Assembly: GCF_009928525.1 (NCBI RefSeq)
Contig: NZ_JAABOK010000007.1
Coordinates: 186,001-250,000, forward strand
From: Chitinophaga solisilvae
GTDB taxonomy: Bacteria; Bacteroidota; Bacteroidia; Chitinophagales; Chitinophagaceae
Length of the DNA: 64,000 nucleotides
Direction: 5' to 3'
Of the stretch, positions 54,521-61,837 are shown piece by piece (position 1 is the first letter of the stretch; each line of letters begins with the position of its first letter). Under the pieces are notes generated by a model that did no database searches, was not told the DNA's origin, and saw only the letters and a program-made list of their open reading frames with translations. A program made the position numbers and the translations under genes.

Positions 54521-54725
54521 GTTGGAACACTTTTTTTACAACCTTTTAACAAAAATCAAATCATTGTGTTACATCATCTACAGCAAATGTATACAATCCG
54601 TGTTAAATTCCTACTACTTTTTTAAAAAACGTTTTAGCAAAATTGTTATTGCCTCGTTAATACAAACATTATAAAAAAAATAATATCATATAAACATCGT
54701 ATGCATCAGCCTAAAAATGCCTGTA

Positions 54726-55991
54726 TTAACCCAGGATTTTCATCTTTACCATTTCAATACGTGTATCCGTAACATTCAGTATATCAAACTCATAATCGCC
54801 TATAATGATCCTGTCCTTTATCTTGGGGATCGTTTCATGGTGGTTGATGATATACCCGGATAATGTTTCGCTTTCATCTTCCGGAAAATCGAGACTATAT
54901 TTTTCATTTAAGTAATCTAGCTCCAGTCTTCCTGAAAAAATGTATTCTTTTTCGGCGATCTGCTTCTCTACAAATTCTTCCACATCGTGTTCATCTTTGA
55001 TCTCACCGAAAATTTCTTCCAGTACATCTTCTATCGTTACAATACCTGCAGTGCCGCCGAATTCATCCACTACCCATGCAATACTTTTGCGTTCCTTGTT
55101 GAATTTGCTGAGCAGGTCTATGGCGCTCATTGTTTCGGGTACTGCCAGTATCGGGTGGATAATAGGTGCGATATCCTGCGGGTTCTTGAACATGTCCAGC
55201 TGGTGAATATAACCAAGGATGTTATCAATTGTCTGATCATAGATAATGATTTTAGACAGCTTGGTTTCCATAAACTTCTGTCTGGCATCGATGATCGGGC
55301 TTTTGATATCCAGCGCTTCTATTTCCTTGCGGGGAATAAGACAGCCGCGGATTTTCACGTGTGCCAGCGACAATGCATTTTCAAACAGCTCAGTGTTCAG
55401 CTCCTGATTTTCGCCGAAATGTTGCTGCGACTGCCGGATAAAATGCTCTACATCCACACGGGTAAAGGATTCCCGCGTTTCAAGAATACGTACGTTGAAA
55501 AGGTATTTCAACATCCACTCGGATATTGATACGAGTACGTTACCGATAATGTACAGCGGTTTTGCCACTATTGAAATAGGCAGTGCAAAAAAGCTGAGCA
55601 ATGCTTCCGGGCGCGACCTGAAAATAGCCCTGGGAATAAAAAAGCCCAGGAACAGCATGATCAGCGATGCCAGCAGTATTTCCAGGAAAATAACCAGCGG
55701 CATGGGAACATTTTCCGGCCTTGCCGTACTGGCTTCCCATATCGGCGAGAAAAATCCTGCGAGCAGAATGCTGTAAATCACCAGCGTGATTGTTAATCCT
55801 ACCAGGCTGGTAGCCAGAAACCGGCTGGGGTTTTCATTGAAACTGGCCAATATTTTGCCGGTGGCTCTCCCCTGCTTCTTTTTAAGCTCAATGCTGAGTT
55901 TATTCACATTGGCGAATGCCGCTTCTATGCCCGCGAAGAAGCCGGCCAGCAGAACGAGGAAAACTAAAATAATAATTGTGTATCCGTCCAT
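54726..55991 (-). CDS. HlyC/CorC-family (CNNM-type) membrane protein with CBS domains
   Basis: 421 residues: an N-terminal CNNM membrane domain with four hydrophobic segments (IIILVFLVLLAGFFAGIEAAF, FLATSLVGLTITLVIYSILLAGFF, VIFLEILLASLIMLFLGFFIP, SFFALPISIVAKPLYIIG), two CBS motifs (about 210-330, IPRKEIEALDIKSP and AWVVDEFGGTAGIVTIEDVLEEIFGEI) and a C-terminal CorC_HlyC domain. It is probably a divalent-cation transporter or regulator. Bacteroidota GldE has the same layout, so a gliding role cannot be excluded. Confidence 0.9.
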   Translation of the reverse strand: MDGYTIIILVFLVLLAGFFAGIEAAFANVNKLSIELKKKQGRATGKILASFNENPSRFLATSLVGLTITLVIYSILLAGFFSPIWEASTARPENVPMPLVIFLEILLASLIMLFLGFFIPRAIFRSRPEALLSFFALPISIVAKPLYIIGNVLVSISEWMLKYLFNVRILETRESFTRVDVEHFIRQSQQHFGENQELNTELFENALSLAHVKIRGCLIPRKEIEALDIKSPIIDARQKFMETKLSKIIIYDQTIDNILGYIHQLDMFKNPQDIAPIIHPILAVPETMSAIDLLSKFNKERKSIAWVVDEFGGTAGIVTIEDVLEEIFGEIKDEHDVEEFVEKQIAEKEYIFSGRLELDYLNEKYSLDFPEDESETLSGYIINHHETIPKIKDRIIIGDYEFDILNVTDTRIEMVKMKILG

Positions 55992-56033
55992 CCTAACAAA
56001 AATACTGAATTAGGAAAACCAACAATCACCCGC

Positions 56034-56603
56034 CTATTTTATATTTAAAAAATCTGTTACCAGCTTTTTTACTTCTTCGTATGCCCGTTCCAGTTCATCA
56101 TTTACTACAATGTGGTCGAACTCGTGGGAGAAGGAAAGCTCGTAACGCGCTTTTCCGAGGCGCTCTTCCAGCGATGCCTGCGTTTCGGTGCCGCGCTCGC
56201 TGAGTCTTGCTCTCAGCGCATCTATGGAAGGCGGCTCAATAAATATGGTCAGTGCCTGCTGATGATATTTTTCTTTGATTGACAATGCTCCCTTTACATC
56301 AATATCCACCATCGGGATACGGCGCTCTTCCCAGATACGCTCCAGCTCACTTTTCAGGGTACCGTAATATTTACCGGCGTACACCATTTCATATTCTGCA
56401 AAAGCGTGCGCATCAATTTTCGCATGAAATTCATCTACAGACATGAAATAATAATCTCTGCCGTTCACTTCTCCTTCCCGTGCACTACGGGTAGCAGCGG
56501 ACACGGAAAAGGCCAGTACCGGCATGCTGGCCAGTAATTTTCTGACGATGGTGGTTTTACCTGCACCGGAAGGCGCGGTAATAATGATGATCTTTTTTTC
56601 CAT
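56034..56603 (-). CDS. gmk: Guanylate kinase
   Basis: 189 residues. P-loop APSGAGKTTIVRKLL at the N-terminus, GMP site SAATRSAREGEVNGRDYYFMS and VDIDVKGALSIKEKY. It phosphorylates GMP to GDP. It lies downstream of murA, separated by a palindrome and a terminator, so it probably has its own promoter. Confidence 0.97.
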   Translation of the reverse strand: MEKKIIIITAPSGAGKTTIVRKLLASMPVLAFSVSAATRSAREGEVNGRDYYFMSVDEFHAKIDAHAFAEYEMVYAGKYYGTLKSELERIWEERRIPMVDIDVKGALSIKEKYHQQALTIFIEPPSIDALRARLSERGTETQASLEERLGKARYELSFSHEFDHIVVNDELERAYEEVKKLVTDFLNIK

Positions 56604-56648
56604 TATAATTTTAAAGTAGAAATAGCGCTGATGACTTCAAATGCAAAA

Positions 56649-56684
56649 CCCAAAAACCGGGGGAAATGTTCCCTGGAATTTGGG
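56649..56684 (-). terminator. Terminator downstream of murA
   Basis: CCCAAA/TTTGGG outer pairs with an inner CCAGGGAA/TTCCCCCGG stem containing one G-U pair and one bulge; T4 follows on the minus strand. Confidence 0.65.
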
Positions 56685-56696
56685 CTTTTAATGATA

Positions 56697-56817
56697 AATT
56701 ACAAATTAGGAATTGCAAATTACGAATGATGAATTGCGAATGATGCGCGAAAATAAACGTTATATCCGCTCCTGTCTTCGCTCATCATTCGCAATTCATC
56801 ATTCGTAATTCGTAATT
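56697..56817. repeat. Palindromic intergenic element, ACGAATT-arm type
   Basis: Inner arms 56718-56745 and 56783-56810 are perfect 28-base inverted copies (AATTACGAATGATG then AATTGCGAATGATG); further heptads extend each side imperfectly. The right end is 6 bases from the murA stop. Confidence 0.88.
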
Positions 56818-56823
56818 ACCTTT

Positions 56824-58137
56824 TTATATTCTTCTTATATCCGCTCCCAGATTTCTCAACCTTTCGTCGATGTACTGGTAACCGCGGTCTATCTGGTCAA
56901 TGTTCTGGATGGTGCTTTTGCCTTCTGCGCTGAGTGCTGCGATGAGCAGGGATACGCCGGCACGGATATCCGGGGAAGACATCGTGATACCGCGAAGCTG
57001 GTGCTGGCGGCCAAGGCCGATTACTACAGCGCGGTGCGGATCGCACAAAACGATCTGGGCGCCCATATCAATCAGCTTGTCCACGAAGAACAGGCGGCTT
57101 TCAAACATCTTCTGATGGATCATTACGCTGCCTTTGGCCTGTGTGGCTACCACCAGCACGATGCTCAGCAGGTCCGGTGTAAAGCCCGGCCACGGATGAT
57201 CTGAGATGGTGAGGATAGAACCGTCGAGGAAGGTTTGTATTTCGTATGATTCCTGGGAAGGTATGTAGATATCGTTGCCCCTGATTTCGAGCTGTATGCC
57301 GAGGGAGCGGAATTTATCGGGGATGATGCCCAGACTTTCCACGCCTGCGTTTTTGATGGTGATCTCGCTCTGGGTCATGGCGGCGAGGCCGATGAAGGAG
57401 CCGATTTCGATCATATCCGGCAGCATGGTATGTTCGCAACCTCCCAGGCTGGTAACGCCTTCGATGGTGAGGAGGTTGGAGCCTACACCTGAAATGCGGG
57501 CGCCCATGCTGTTGAGCATTTTGCAAAGCTGCTGCAGGTAAGGTTCGCAGGCAGCGTTATAGATGGTGGTAACACCTTTTGCCAGTACGGCGGCCATTAC
57601 AATGTTGGCGGTACCTGTTACGCTGGGCTCATCGAGCAGCATATAGGTGCCTTGTAGCCCGCCGGCAGCGGCTTCCAGGCGGAAGTAGTTATCGTCGGAG
57701 TCATATACAAATCTGGCCCCCAGCTTCTCGAAGCCGATGATATGGGTATCCAGTCTGCGACGGCCGATTTTATCGCCGCCCGGTTTCGGGATCAGCGCTT
57801 TGCCGAATCTGGCCAGCAGCGGGCCGGCAATCATCACAGAGCCCCGCAGCCTGCCGGACTTCTTTTTAAAGTCGGCGCTCTGCAGATAGGCCTGGTCAAT
57901 ATTATCTGCCTGGAATTCACATTTATCGCGGCTGATACGGTTAATTTTTACGCCTGCATCTCCCAACAGCTCAATCAGCAGATTTACATCTACGATATCC
58001 GGAATATTATGGATGGTAACCTTTTCGGGGGTCAGCATCACAGCACTGATGATTTGTAAAGCTTCGTTTTTGGCTCCCTGAGGTATTATTTCACCTTTTA
58101 AGCGGTTGCCGCCTCTTACTTCAAAAGCACTACTCAC
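56824..58137 (-). CDS. murA: UDP-N-acetylglucosamine 1-carboxyvinyltransferase (MurA), Asp-type active site
   Basis: 437 residues with two inside-out alpha/beta domains. The substrate Lys-Asn pair is QGAKNEALQII (Lys23, Asn24). The active-site loop reads PGGDKIGRRRLDTHI, so Asp122 replaces the usual catalytic Cys (Cys115 in E. coli). Enzymes with this change work but are insensitive to fosfomycin, as known in mycobacteria and chlamydiae. It makes the first committed step of peptidoglycan precursor synthesis. The start overlaps the DUF4290 gene by 4 bases. Confidence 0.96.
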   Translation of the reverse strand: MSSAFEVRGGNRLKGEIIPQGAKNEALQIISAVMLTPEKVTIHNIPDIVDVNLLIELLGDAGVKINRISRDKCEFQADNIDQAYLQSADFKKKSGRLRGSVMIAGPLLARFGKALIPKPGGDKIGRRRLDTHIIGFEKLGARFVYDSDDNYFRLEAAAGGLQGTYMLLDEPSVTGTANIVMAAVLAKGVTTIYNAACEPYLQQLCKMLNSMGARISGVGSNLLTIEGVTSLGGCEHTMLPDMIEIGSFIGLAAMTQSEITIKNAGVESLGIIPDKFRSLGIQLEIRGNDIYIPSQESYEIQTFLDGSILTISDHPWPGFTPDLLSIVLVVATQAKGSVMIHQKMFESRLFFVDKLIDMGAQIVLCDPHRAVVIGLGRQHQLRGITMSSPDIRAGVSLLIAALSAEGKSTIQNIDQIDRGYQYIDERLRNLGADIRRI

Positions 58138-58841
58138 TTGTTCCTGTTTTTGTATTTGTTATTGTGCTTGTTATTATTGTTTTTTCCGCCGCCGCTGTTG
58201 CTGCTTTTGAATTTATTATTCTGCTGGAAATTTTTGCGTTTGTTGGAACGGAAGTGTTCTCCGCCACCGGTAGTGTTACCGCCGCCGCCAGGGTTGAAGC
58301 TGGTGGTATTGACAGTGGAATGGCCTGGCTGGTAGTCCAGTTCACCGTTGGTGATAGCCAGCAGTTCCGCCTTGATGGCGTCATCGTGCACACTTTCCTT
58401 ATGCCAGTTGGTATAGGCCAGTTTCATGTAGTTGCCCACGCACTGGGTAAATCCTTCTTTCTTTTCCGGATTTTCTTCGTGTACTGCCTTTTCTATTACC
58501 ATTTCCAGGTTCTTGCCGAAGTGGCGGTTCCTGGGGTATTTTTTGGGATAGGTCAGCCTTTCCGGTTTGTTTCTCAGGGTTTCCTGTGTCGGAATCGGAT
58601 ATGGTGATTCTACCTTCAGTTCGAAATTGGAGATGTTAAAGATGTGATCCCACAATTTGTGTCTGAAGTCTTCAACATTGCGTAAGTGAGGATTCAACGT
58701 ACCCATGAGTTCAATCACAGCCATAGCATTGCGCTGGCGTTCATCATCATCTTCTATGGTTACCAGGAATTCCACCATTTTCTGGATATTCCTGCCATAT
58801 TCCTTCATTATCAGGTAATTACGCGTTGTGTTATATTCCAT
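58134..58841 (-). CDS. DUF4290 protein upstream of murA
   Basis: 235 residues. The first 175 residues form the helical Bacteroidota-specific DUF4290 domain (EYGRNIQKMVEFLVTIED, AVIELMGTLNPHLRN, KLWDHIFNISNFEL, YTNWHKESVHDDAI). The tail (about 180-235) is low-complexity, Asn/Gly/Lys-rich and basic, which suggests RNA or nucleic acid binding. Its function is unknown. The 4-base overlap with murA shows translational coupling. Confidence 0.88.
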   Translation of the reverse strand: MEYNTTRNYLIMKEYGRNIQKMVEFLVTIEDDDERQRNAMAVIELMGTLNPHLRNVEDFRHKLWDHIFNISNFELKVESPYPIPTQETLRNKPERLTYPKKYPRNRHFGKNLEMVIEKAVHEENPEKKEGFTQCVGNYMKLAYTNWHKESVHDDAIKAELLAITNGELDYQPGHSTVNTTSFNPGGGGNTTGGGEHFRSNKRKNFQQNNKFKSSNSGGGKNNNNKHNNKYKNRNK

Positions 58842-58912
58842 TATATGTGTTTAAAAATATTATTGATGTAGGAACATCTTAAAGTGAAGATAGTAAAGAG
58901 ACAACATCCCTG

Positions 58913-58920
58913 CAAAAATA
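58913..58920 (-). promoter_or_regulatory. Candidate -7 box of the DUF4290-murA operon
   Basis: TATTTTTG on the minus strand fits TAnnTTTG, with a predicted leader of about 65 nt. No clear -33 box; the palindrome at 58974 lies upstream. Confidence 0.4.
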
Positions 58921-58973
58921 ACAAAAAAATACGAGGAACATTTAACAGCATGGCATTGCAGGAAGCCAGAACC

Positions 58974-59094
58974 TGATTATTTGGTTATTTGAGATTGGGT
59001 TATTTGAAATGCATCGGAGATTATGTTATATATCCGTTCAACAACGATCTCCGCTGCATTTCAAATAACCAAATCTCAAATAACCAAATAATCA
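58974..59094. repeat. Palindromic element, GTTATTTG-arm type, between divergent genes
   Basis: 47-base arms (58974-59020, 59048-59094) match except at two positions. The centre is ATGCAGCGGAGA. Unlike the other copies it lies between two gene starts, so it cannot be acting as a 3'-end structure there. Confidence 0.92.
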
Positions 59095-59116
59095 AATTCT
59101 TTTATAGTTTTAATAT

Positions 59117-59821
59117 ATGCAAAACAAGAAACTCCCTCTACTTTTTTTACATGGGGCTTTGGGGGCCAGCAGCCAGTTTAAGGCGCTGGCGGAGCAGCTG
59201 GAGCCTCATTATGATATACATCTGCTGAATTTCAGCGGGCATGGCGGCGTACCTTTTTCTGCCAGTGGATTTAACATTCAGGCGTTTGCGGCGGAGGTGC
59301 TGGAATACCTGGAAAGCAGGCAGCTGGAGTTTACACATATCTTCGGGTATAGTATGGGCGGGTATGTAGCCATGTACCTGGCCAGGCATTACCCGGAAAA
59401 AATCGGGCATGTGATGACGCTGGCCACCAAGTATAACTGGAACGAGGCAACGGCGGGAAAAGAGGTGAAGCAGCTGAATCCTGCGCTGATAGCGGAAAAG
59501 GTGCCTTCTTTTGCCAGGCTGCTGGAAGAGCGCCATGCGGGGAATAACTGGGAAGAGGTGGTGTCGCGTACAGCGCAGCTGATAGAGGAGCTGGGGCATC
59601 AGTCGCTCCTGAAGGCGGCAGACTATGCCCAGATTGCGTCTCCCTGTATGCTCATGATGGGCGACCGGGACAATATGGTATCATTTCAGGAGACGATAGA
59701 AGTATATGCATCGTTGCCGGAGGCACAGCTGACGGTATTGCCGGCCACGGCACACCCGCTGGAAAAAGCAGACGTGCCGTTGCTGGCATATTATATCAAG
59801 TGGTTTACGACAAAGAAATAA
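59117..59821 (+). CDS. Alpha/beta-fold hydrolase
   Basis: 234 residues. LFLHGALGASSQF (about 9-21), nucleophile Ser79 in GYSMGG, acid in MMGDRDNMV and His in PATAHPLEKAD. The length and compact cap (about 110-170) resemble small carboxylesterases or MenH-like enzymes. Substrate unknown. The next gene is convergent, 9 bases away. Confidence 0.87.
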   Translation: MQNKKLPLLFLHGALGASSQFKALAEQLEPHYDIHLLNFSGHGGVPFSASGFNIQAFAAEVLEYLESRQLEFTHIFGYSMGGYVAMYLARHYPEKIGHVMTLATKYNWNEATAGKEVKQLNPALIAEKVPSFARLLEERHAGNNWEEVVSRTAQLIEELGHQSLLKAADYAQIASPCMLMMGDRDNMVSFQETIEVYASLPEAQLTVLPATAHPLEKADVPLLAYYIKWFTTKK

Positions 59822-59830
59822 GCATCCGGA

Positions 59831-60760
59831 CTACTCTCCCATCGCCAGTTTCCCCCAGTTGTTCACTTCTTCTTCAGACCATAGTTCCGGGAAAAATACT
59901 ATGCGCTTGTTTTTCGGAGGCAGGTACTGCTGCCAGTTGGTACCACCGGTAGCGGCTATGTCTTCCGGTTTCTTATGCAGGTATCTTACCGCAGACTTAT
60001 AATGCATCAACGGCCAGCGCACGTTGATGTTCAGGTCATATTCCTTCAGCAGCGGAGTAATCTGCTGCTGTTCTTCCGGTGTTAATTTTTTGAAGCTGGC
60101 CAGCATATTACATTGTTCGTAGCGCGTAGCCAGCTGGAGGAATGGCTCCATATATTTCAGTTCGAACTGGCGCAGGGTAAGGGTTTTCTTACCGCTGGCC
60201 AGTTCGGTGGCGCCGCTGCGCCAGTAAATATTATCAAGTACTTCTTTCAGACTGCTGTTGTCCAGGCCGGGGCGCTGTGGTTCATATACCAGGTTCTGCA
60301 GCCGGGTGGAGCAGATTTCGATCATACGGAATTGTCCGCTCTGGAAGCCGCTGGCCGGCAGTAAGGCCATACGGAACTGCAGGAACTGTTCCTTGTCCAT
60401 TCCGTCTACCATGATTTCAAAGGAATTAATCAGGTTGCGGAAATAGTTGTTGATCCTTTTCAGCTGGGTATTAAATATTTCAGCCGACAGTACAGGCGCA
60501 TGGCATATCTGTTCGATAGCCTGGAGCGACAGTTTAAAATACAATTCCGTTATCTGGTGATAAATGATGAAGATGTTTTCATCCGGAATCGGCGTGCGGG
60601 GATGTTGCAGGTTCAGCAGTACATCCAGTTGAATATAATCCCAATAAGTAAGATAATCCGCATACAGGAGCCCATCAAGGTATGATGACAGGTTTTGGCC
60701 CATTGCGGCATATTTTTCTTCCAGCCGTTTTATTTTATCGGCAATTTCTGTTGTAACCAT
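59831..60760 (-). CDS. Tryptophan 2,3-dioxygenase family protein
   Basis: 309 residues. IIYHQITELYFKLSLQAIEQI carries the active-site His and substrate region, FLQFRMALLPASGFQSGQFRMIE is the conserved core, and RWPLMHYKSAVRYL with TGGTNWQQYLPP matches the heme-ligand His and the TGGT motif. It opens the indole ring of L-tryptophan to N-formylkynurenine using heme and oxygen. No other kynurenine-pathway gene is nearby. The gene next to it upstream encodes an Lrp-type regulator. Confidence 0.93.
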   Translation of the reverse strand: MVTTEIADKIKRLEEKYAAMGQNLSSYLDGLLYADYLTYWDYIQLDVLLNLQHPRTPIPDENIFIIYHQITELYFKLSLQAIEQICHAPVLSAEIFNTQLKRINNYFRNLINSFEIMVDGMDKEQFLQFRMALLPASGFQSGQFRMIEICSTRLQNLVYEPQRPGLDNSSLKEVLDNIYWRSGATELASGKKTLTLRQFELKYMEPFLQLATRYEQCNMLASFKKLTPEEQQQITPLLKEYDLNINVRWPLMHYKSAVRYLHKKPEDIAATGGTNWQQYLPPKNKRIVFFPELWSEEEVNNWGKLAMGE

Positions 60761-60822
60761 TGGCGAAAATTAATAATAAAGCATGAAATAGCAACTGTCC
60801 TGCTATTTCCGTTTATCATTAA

Positions 60823-61290
60823 TTATTCCACCACATTGATAGTGCGGTAAAAGCTTTCTTCGAGTGAGATGAGGGTTTCGGTTCTTTCGATGCCTTTTAT
60901 TTTCTGTAATTCATCGTGGAGAATACGGCGCAGCTGGGTAATATCCTTGCAGATAATTTCCGCGAACATGCTGTAGCTGCCGGTGGTGTAGTTCAGGCGT
61001 ACCATTTCCGGTATTTTACGGAGTTCTTTGGCTACGGTATCATACATGGAGCTTTTTTCCAGGTAGATCCCGATAAAGGCGATTACATCATATCCGATCA
61101 TTTTCAGATCTACATGTAATTTTGTACCTTTAACTATACCCAGTTCTTGCAATTTCTTCATTCTCACATGAATAGTGCCGCCGGAAACAAAGAGTTTCTT
61201 CCCCAGATCGGCGTAAGAGATCTCAGCATTGTTCATCATCTCGCTGATAATCTGTAAATCGAGTTTGTCAATATTCAAATTGTGGCTCAT
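60823..61290 (-). CDS. Lrp/AsnC-family transcriptional regulator
   Basis: 155 residues. The N-terminal winged helix-turn-helix (LDLQIISEMMNNAEISYADLGKKLFVSGGTIHVRMKKL) is followed by the RAM effector domain (VIAFIGIYLEKSSMYDTVAKEL, TGSYSMFAEIICKDITQL). Lrp proteins sense amino acids. It is 62 bases upstream of the tryptophan dioxygenase gene in the same direction, so control of tryptophan breakdown is plausible. Confidence 0.93.
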   Translation of the reverse strand: MSHNLNIDKLDLQIISEMMNNAEISYADLGKKLFVSGGTIHVRMKKLQELGIVKGTKLHVDLKMIGYDVIAFIGIYLEKSSMYDTVAKELRKIPEMVRLNYTTGSYSMFAEIICKDITQLRRILHDELQKIKGIERTETLISLEESFYRTINVVE

Positions 61291-61327
61291 TTTTACAATT
61301 TGTTTTTGAATGTTTTAAAGTTATATG

Positions 61328-61357
61328 CAAATATTTAAAAAATATCGAAAATTCAAA
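61328..61357 (-). promoter_or_regulatory. Candidate promoter of the Lrp gene
   Basis: Minus-strand TTTG (61354-61357), 18-base spacer, AATATTTG (61328-61335), one mismatch from TAnnTTTG. It is back to back with the promoter of the tRNA-like RNA. Confidence 0.5.
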
Positions 61358-61373
61358 AATTTTTCTTAAAAAA

Positions 61374-61405
61374 TTTGCAAGGAATTGCCCTTCTCTTTAG
61401 ATTTG
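61374..61405 (+). promoter_or_regulatory. Promoter of the tRNA-like RNA
   Basis: TTTG (61374-61377), 20-base spacer, TAGATTTG (61398-61405), both boxes exact. The predicted start is near 61412. An 11-bp inverted repeat (TATAATCATTA 61409-61419 / TAATGATTATA 61450-61460) then forms a leader hairpin just 5' of the tRNA-like body. Confidence 0.65.
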
Positions 61406-61465
61406 CATTATAATCATTACGAAAACGGCAAACGAAAAGCGAATGCAGCTAATGATTATACAAAT

Positions 61466-61609
61466 TGTGGGATGATGAAACTGGCAGACATGCCCCCTTG
61501 TCTCGGGGGTGGGGAGCCCAGGATAAACACTACATAACCGGGTTGACCACTAATCTTATTATGCTGTGCTAACTGCCCCGTGGAGGTTCGACTCCTCCTC
61601 CTACAGCCA
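61466..61609 (+). ncRNA. tRNA-like RNA with 72-nt variable region, identity unknown
   Basis: 144 nt. Acceptor stem TGTGGGA (61466-61472) pairs with TCCTACA (61599-61605, one G-U), then G and an encoded CCA (607-609). D stem ATG/CAT with D loop AAACTGGCAGA (GG present, leucine-tRNA-like). Anticodon stem CCCCC/GGGGG with loop TTGTCTC: U33 is present, the formal anticodon is GUC (Asp), but position 37 is U rather than a purine. T arm GGAGG-TTCGACT-CCTCC fits TTCRANY. The variable region (61510-61581) is 72 nt, far longer than the 10-20 nt of class II tRNAs, and is closed by GGGG/CCCC. A promoter and terminator flank it. It does not fit Leu, Ser, Sec or Asp tRNA or tmRNA. Confidence 0.65.
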
Positions 61610-61623
61610 AATTGGTTTAAAGA

Positions 61624-61655
61624 AGCTCGTAAGTAATATACTTACGGGCTTTTTT
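61624..61655 (+). terminator. Terminator of the tRNA-like RNA
   Basis: AGCTCGTAAGTA/TACTTACGGGCT, a 12-bp stem with one G-U pair and a 3-nt loop, followed by T5, 14 bases after the encoded CCA. Confidence 0.9.
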
Positions 61656-61752
61656 ATTTCAGGTACTATCCATTTATACATTTTATTTAAGAAAATTACC
61701 AATCGATTGTAAAAAATAAAACAATTATTGTGTTTTAATAACACCTGTTAAA

Positions 61753-61778
61753 GAAAAATGTGCGAATGTGCATTTTTC
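61753..61778. other. Inverted repeat upstream of the RhuM-Fic gene
   Basis: GAAAAATG-N10-CATTTTTC lies 60 bases before the start codon in an otherwise A/T-rich stretch. A possible operator for autoregulation by the downstream protein; no further support. Confidence 0.35.
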
Positions 61779-61837
61779 ATTCTAAAAAGCGAAAATTGTA
61801 GCAGTTAAAATTTTTATATAAAAAAAATTAGTGCTTT

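Noticed and set aside
54471..54674. 67-codon plus-strand open frame in the tatC-CorC gap
   Set aside because: A/T-rich, Leu/Ile/Lys/Tyr composition expected of non-coding A/T DNA; it overlaps the promoter of the candidate small RNA on the other strand.
1004..56817. CRISPR array
   Set aside because: The ACGAATT heptads are short tandem units inside palindrome arms, with no spacers and no cas genes.
61466..61609. Calling the element an ordinary tRNA-Asp(GUC) or tRNA-Leu
   Set aside because: The GUC loop lacks a purine at position 37, the D arm is not Asp-like, and a 72-nt variable region fits neither.
61409..61655. tmRNA (ssrA)
   Set aside because: Total length is too short, a regular D arm and anticodon arm are present, and no tag reading frame ending in Ala-Ala followed by stop was found.
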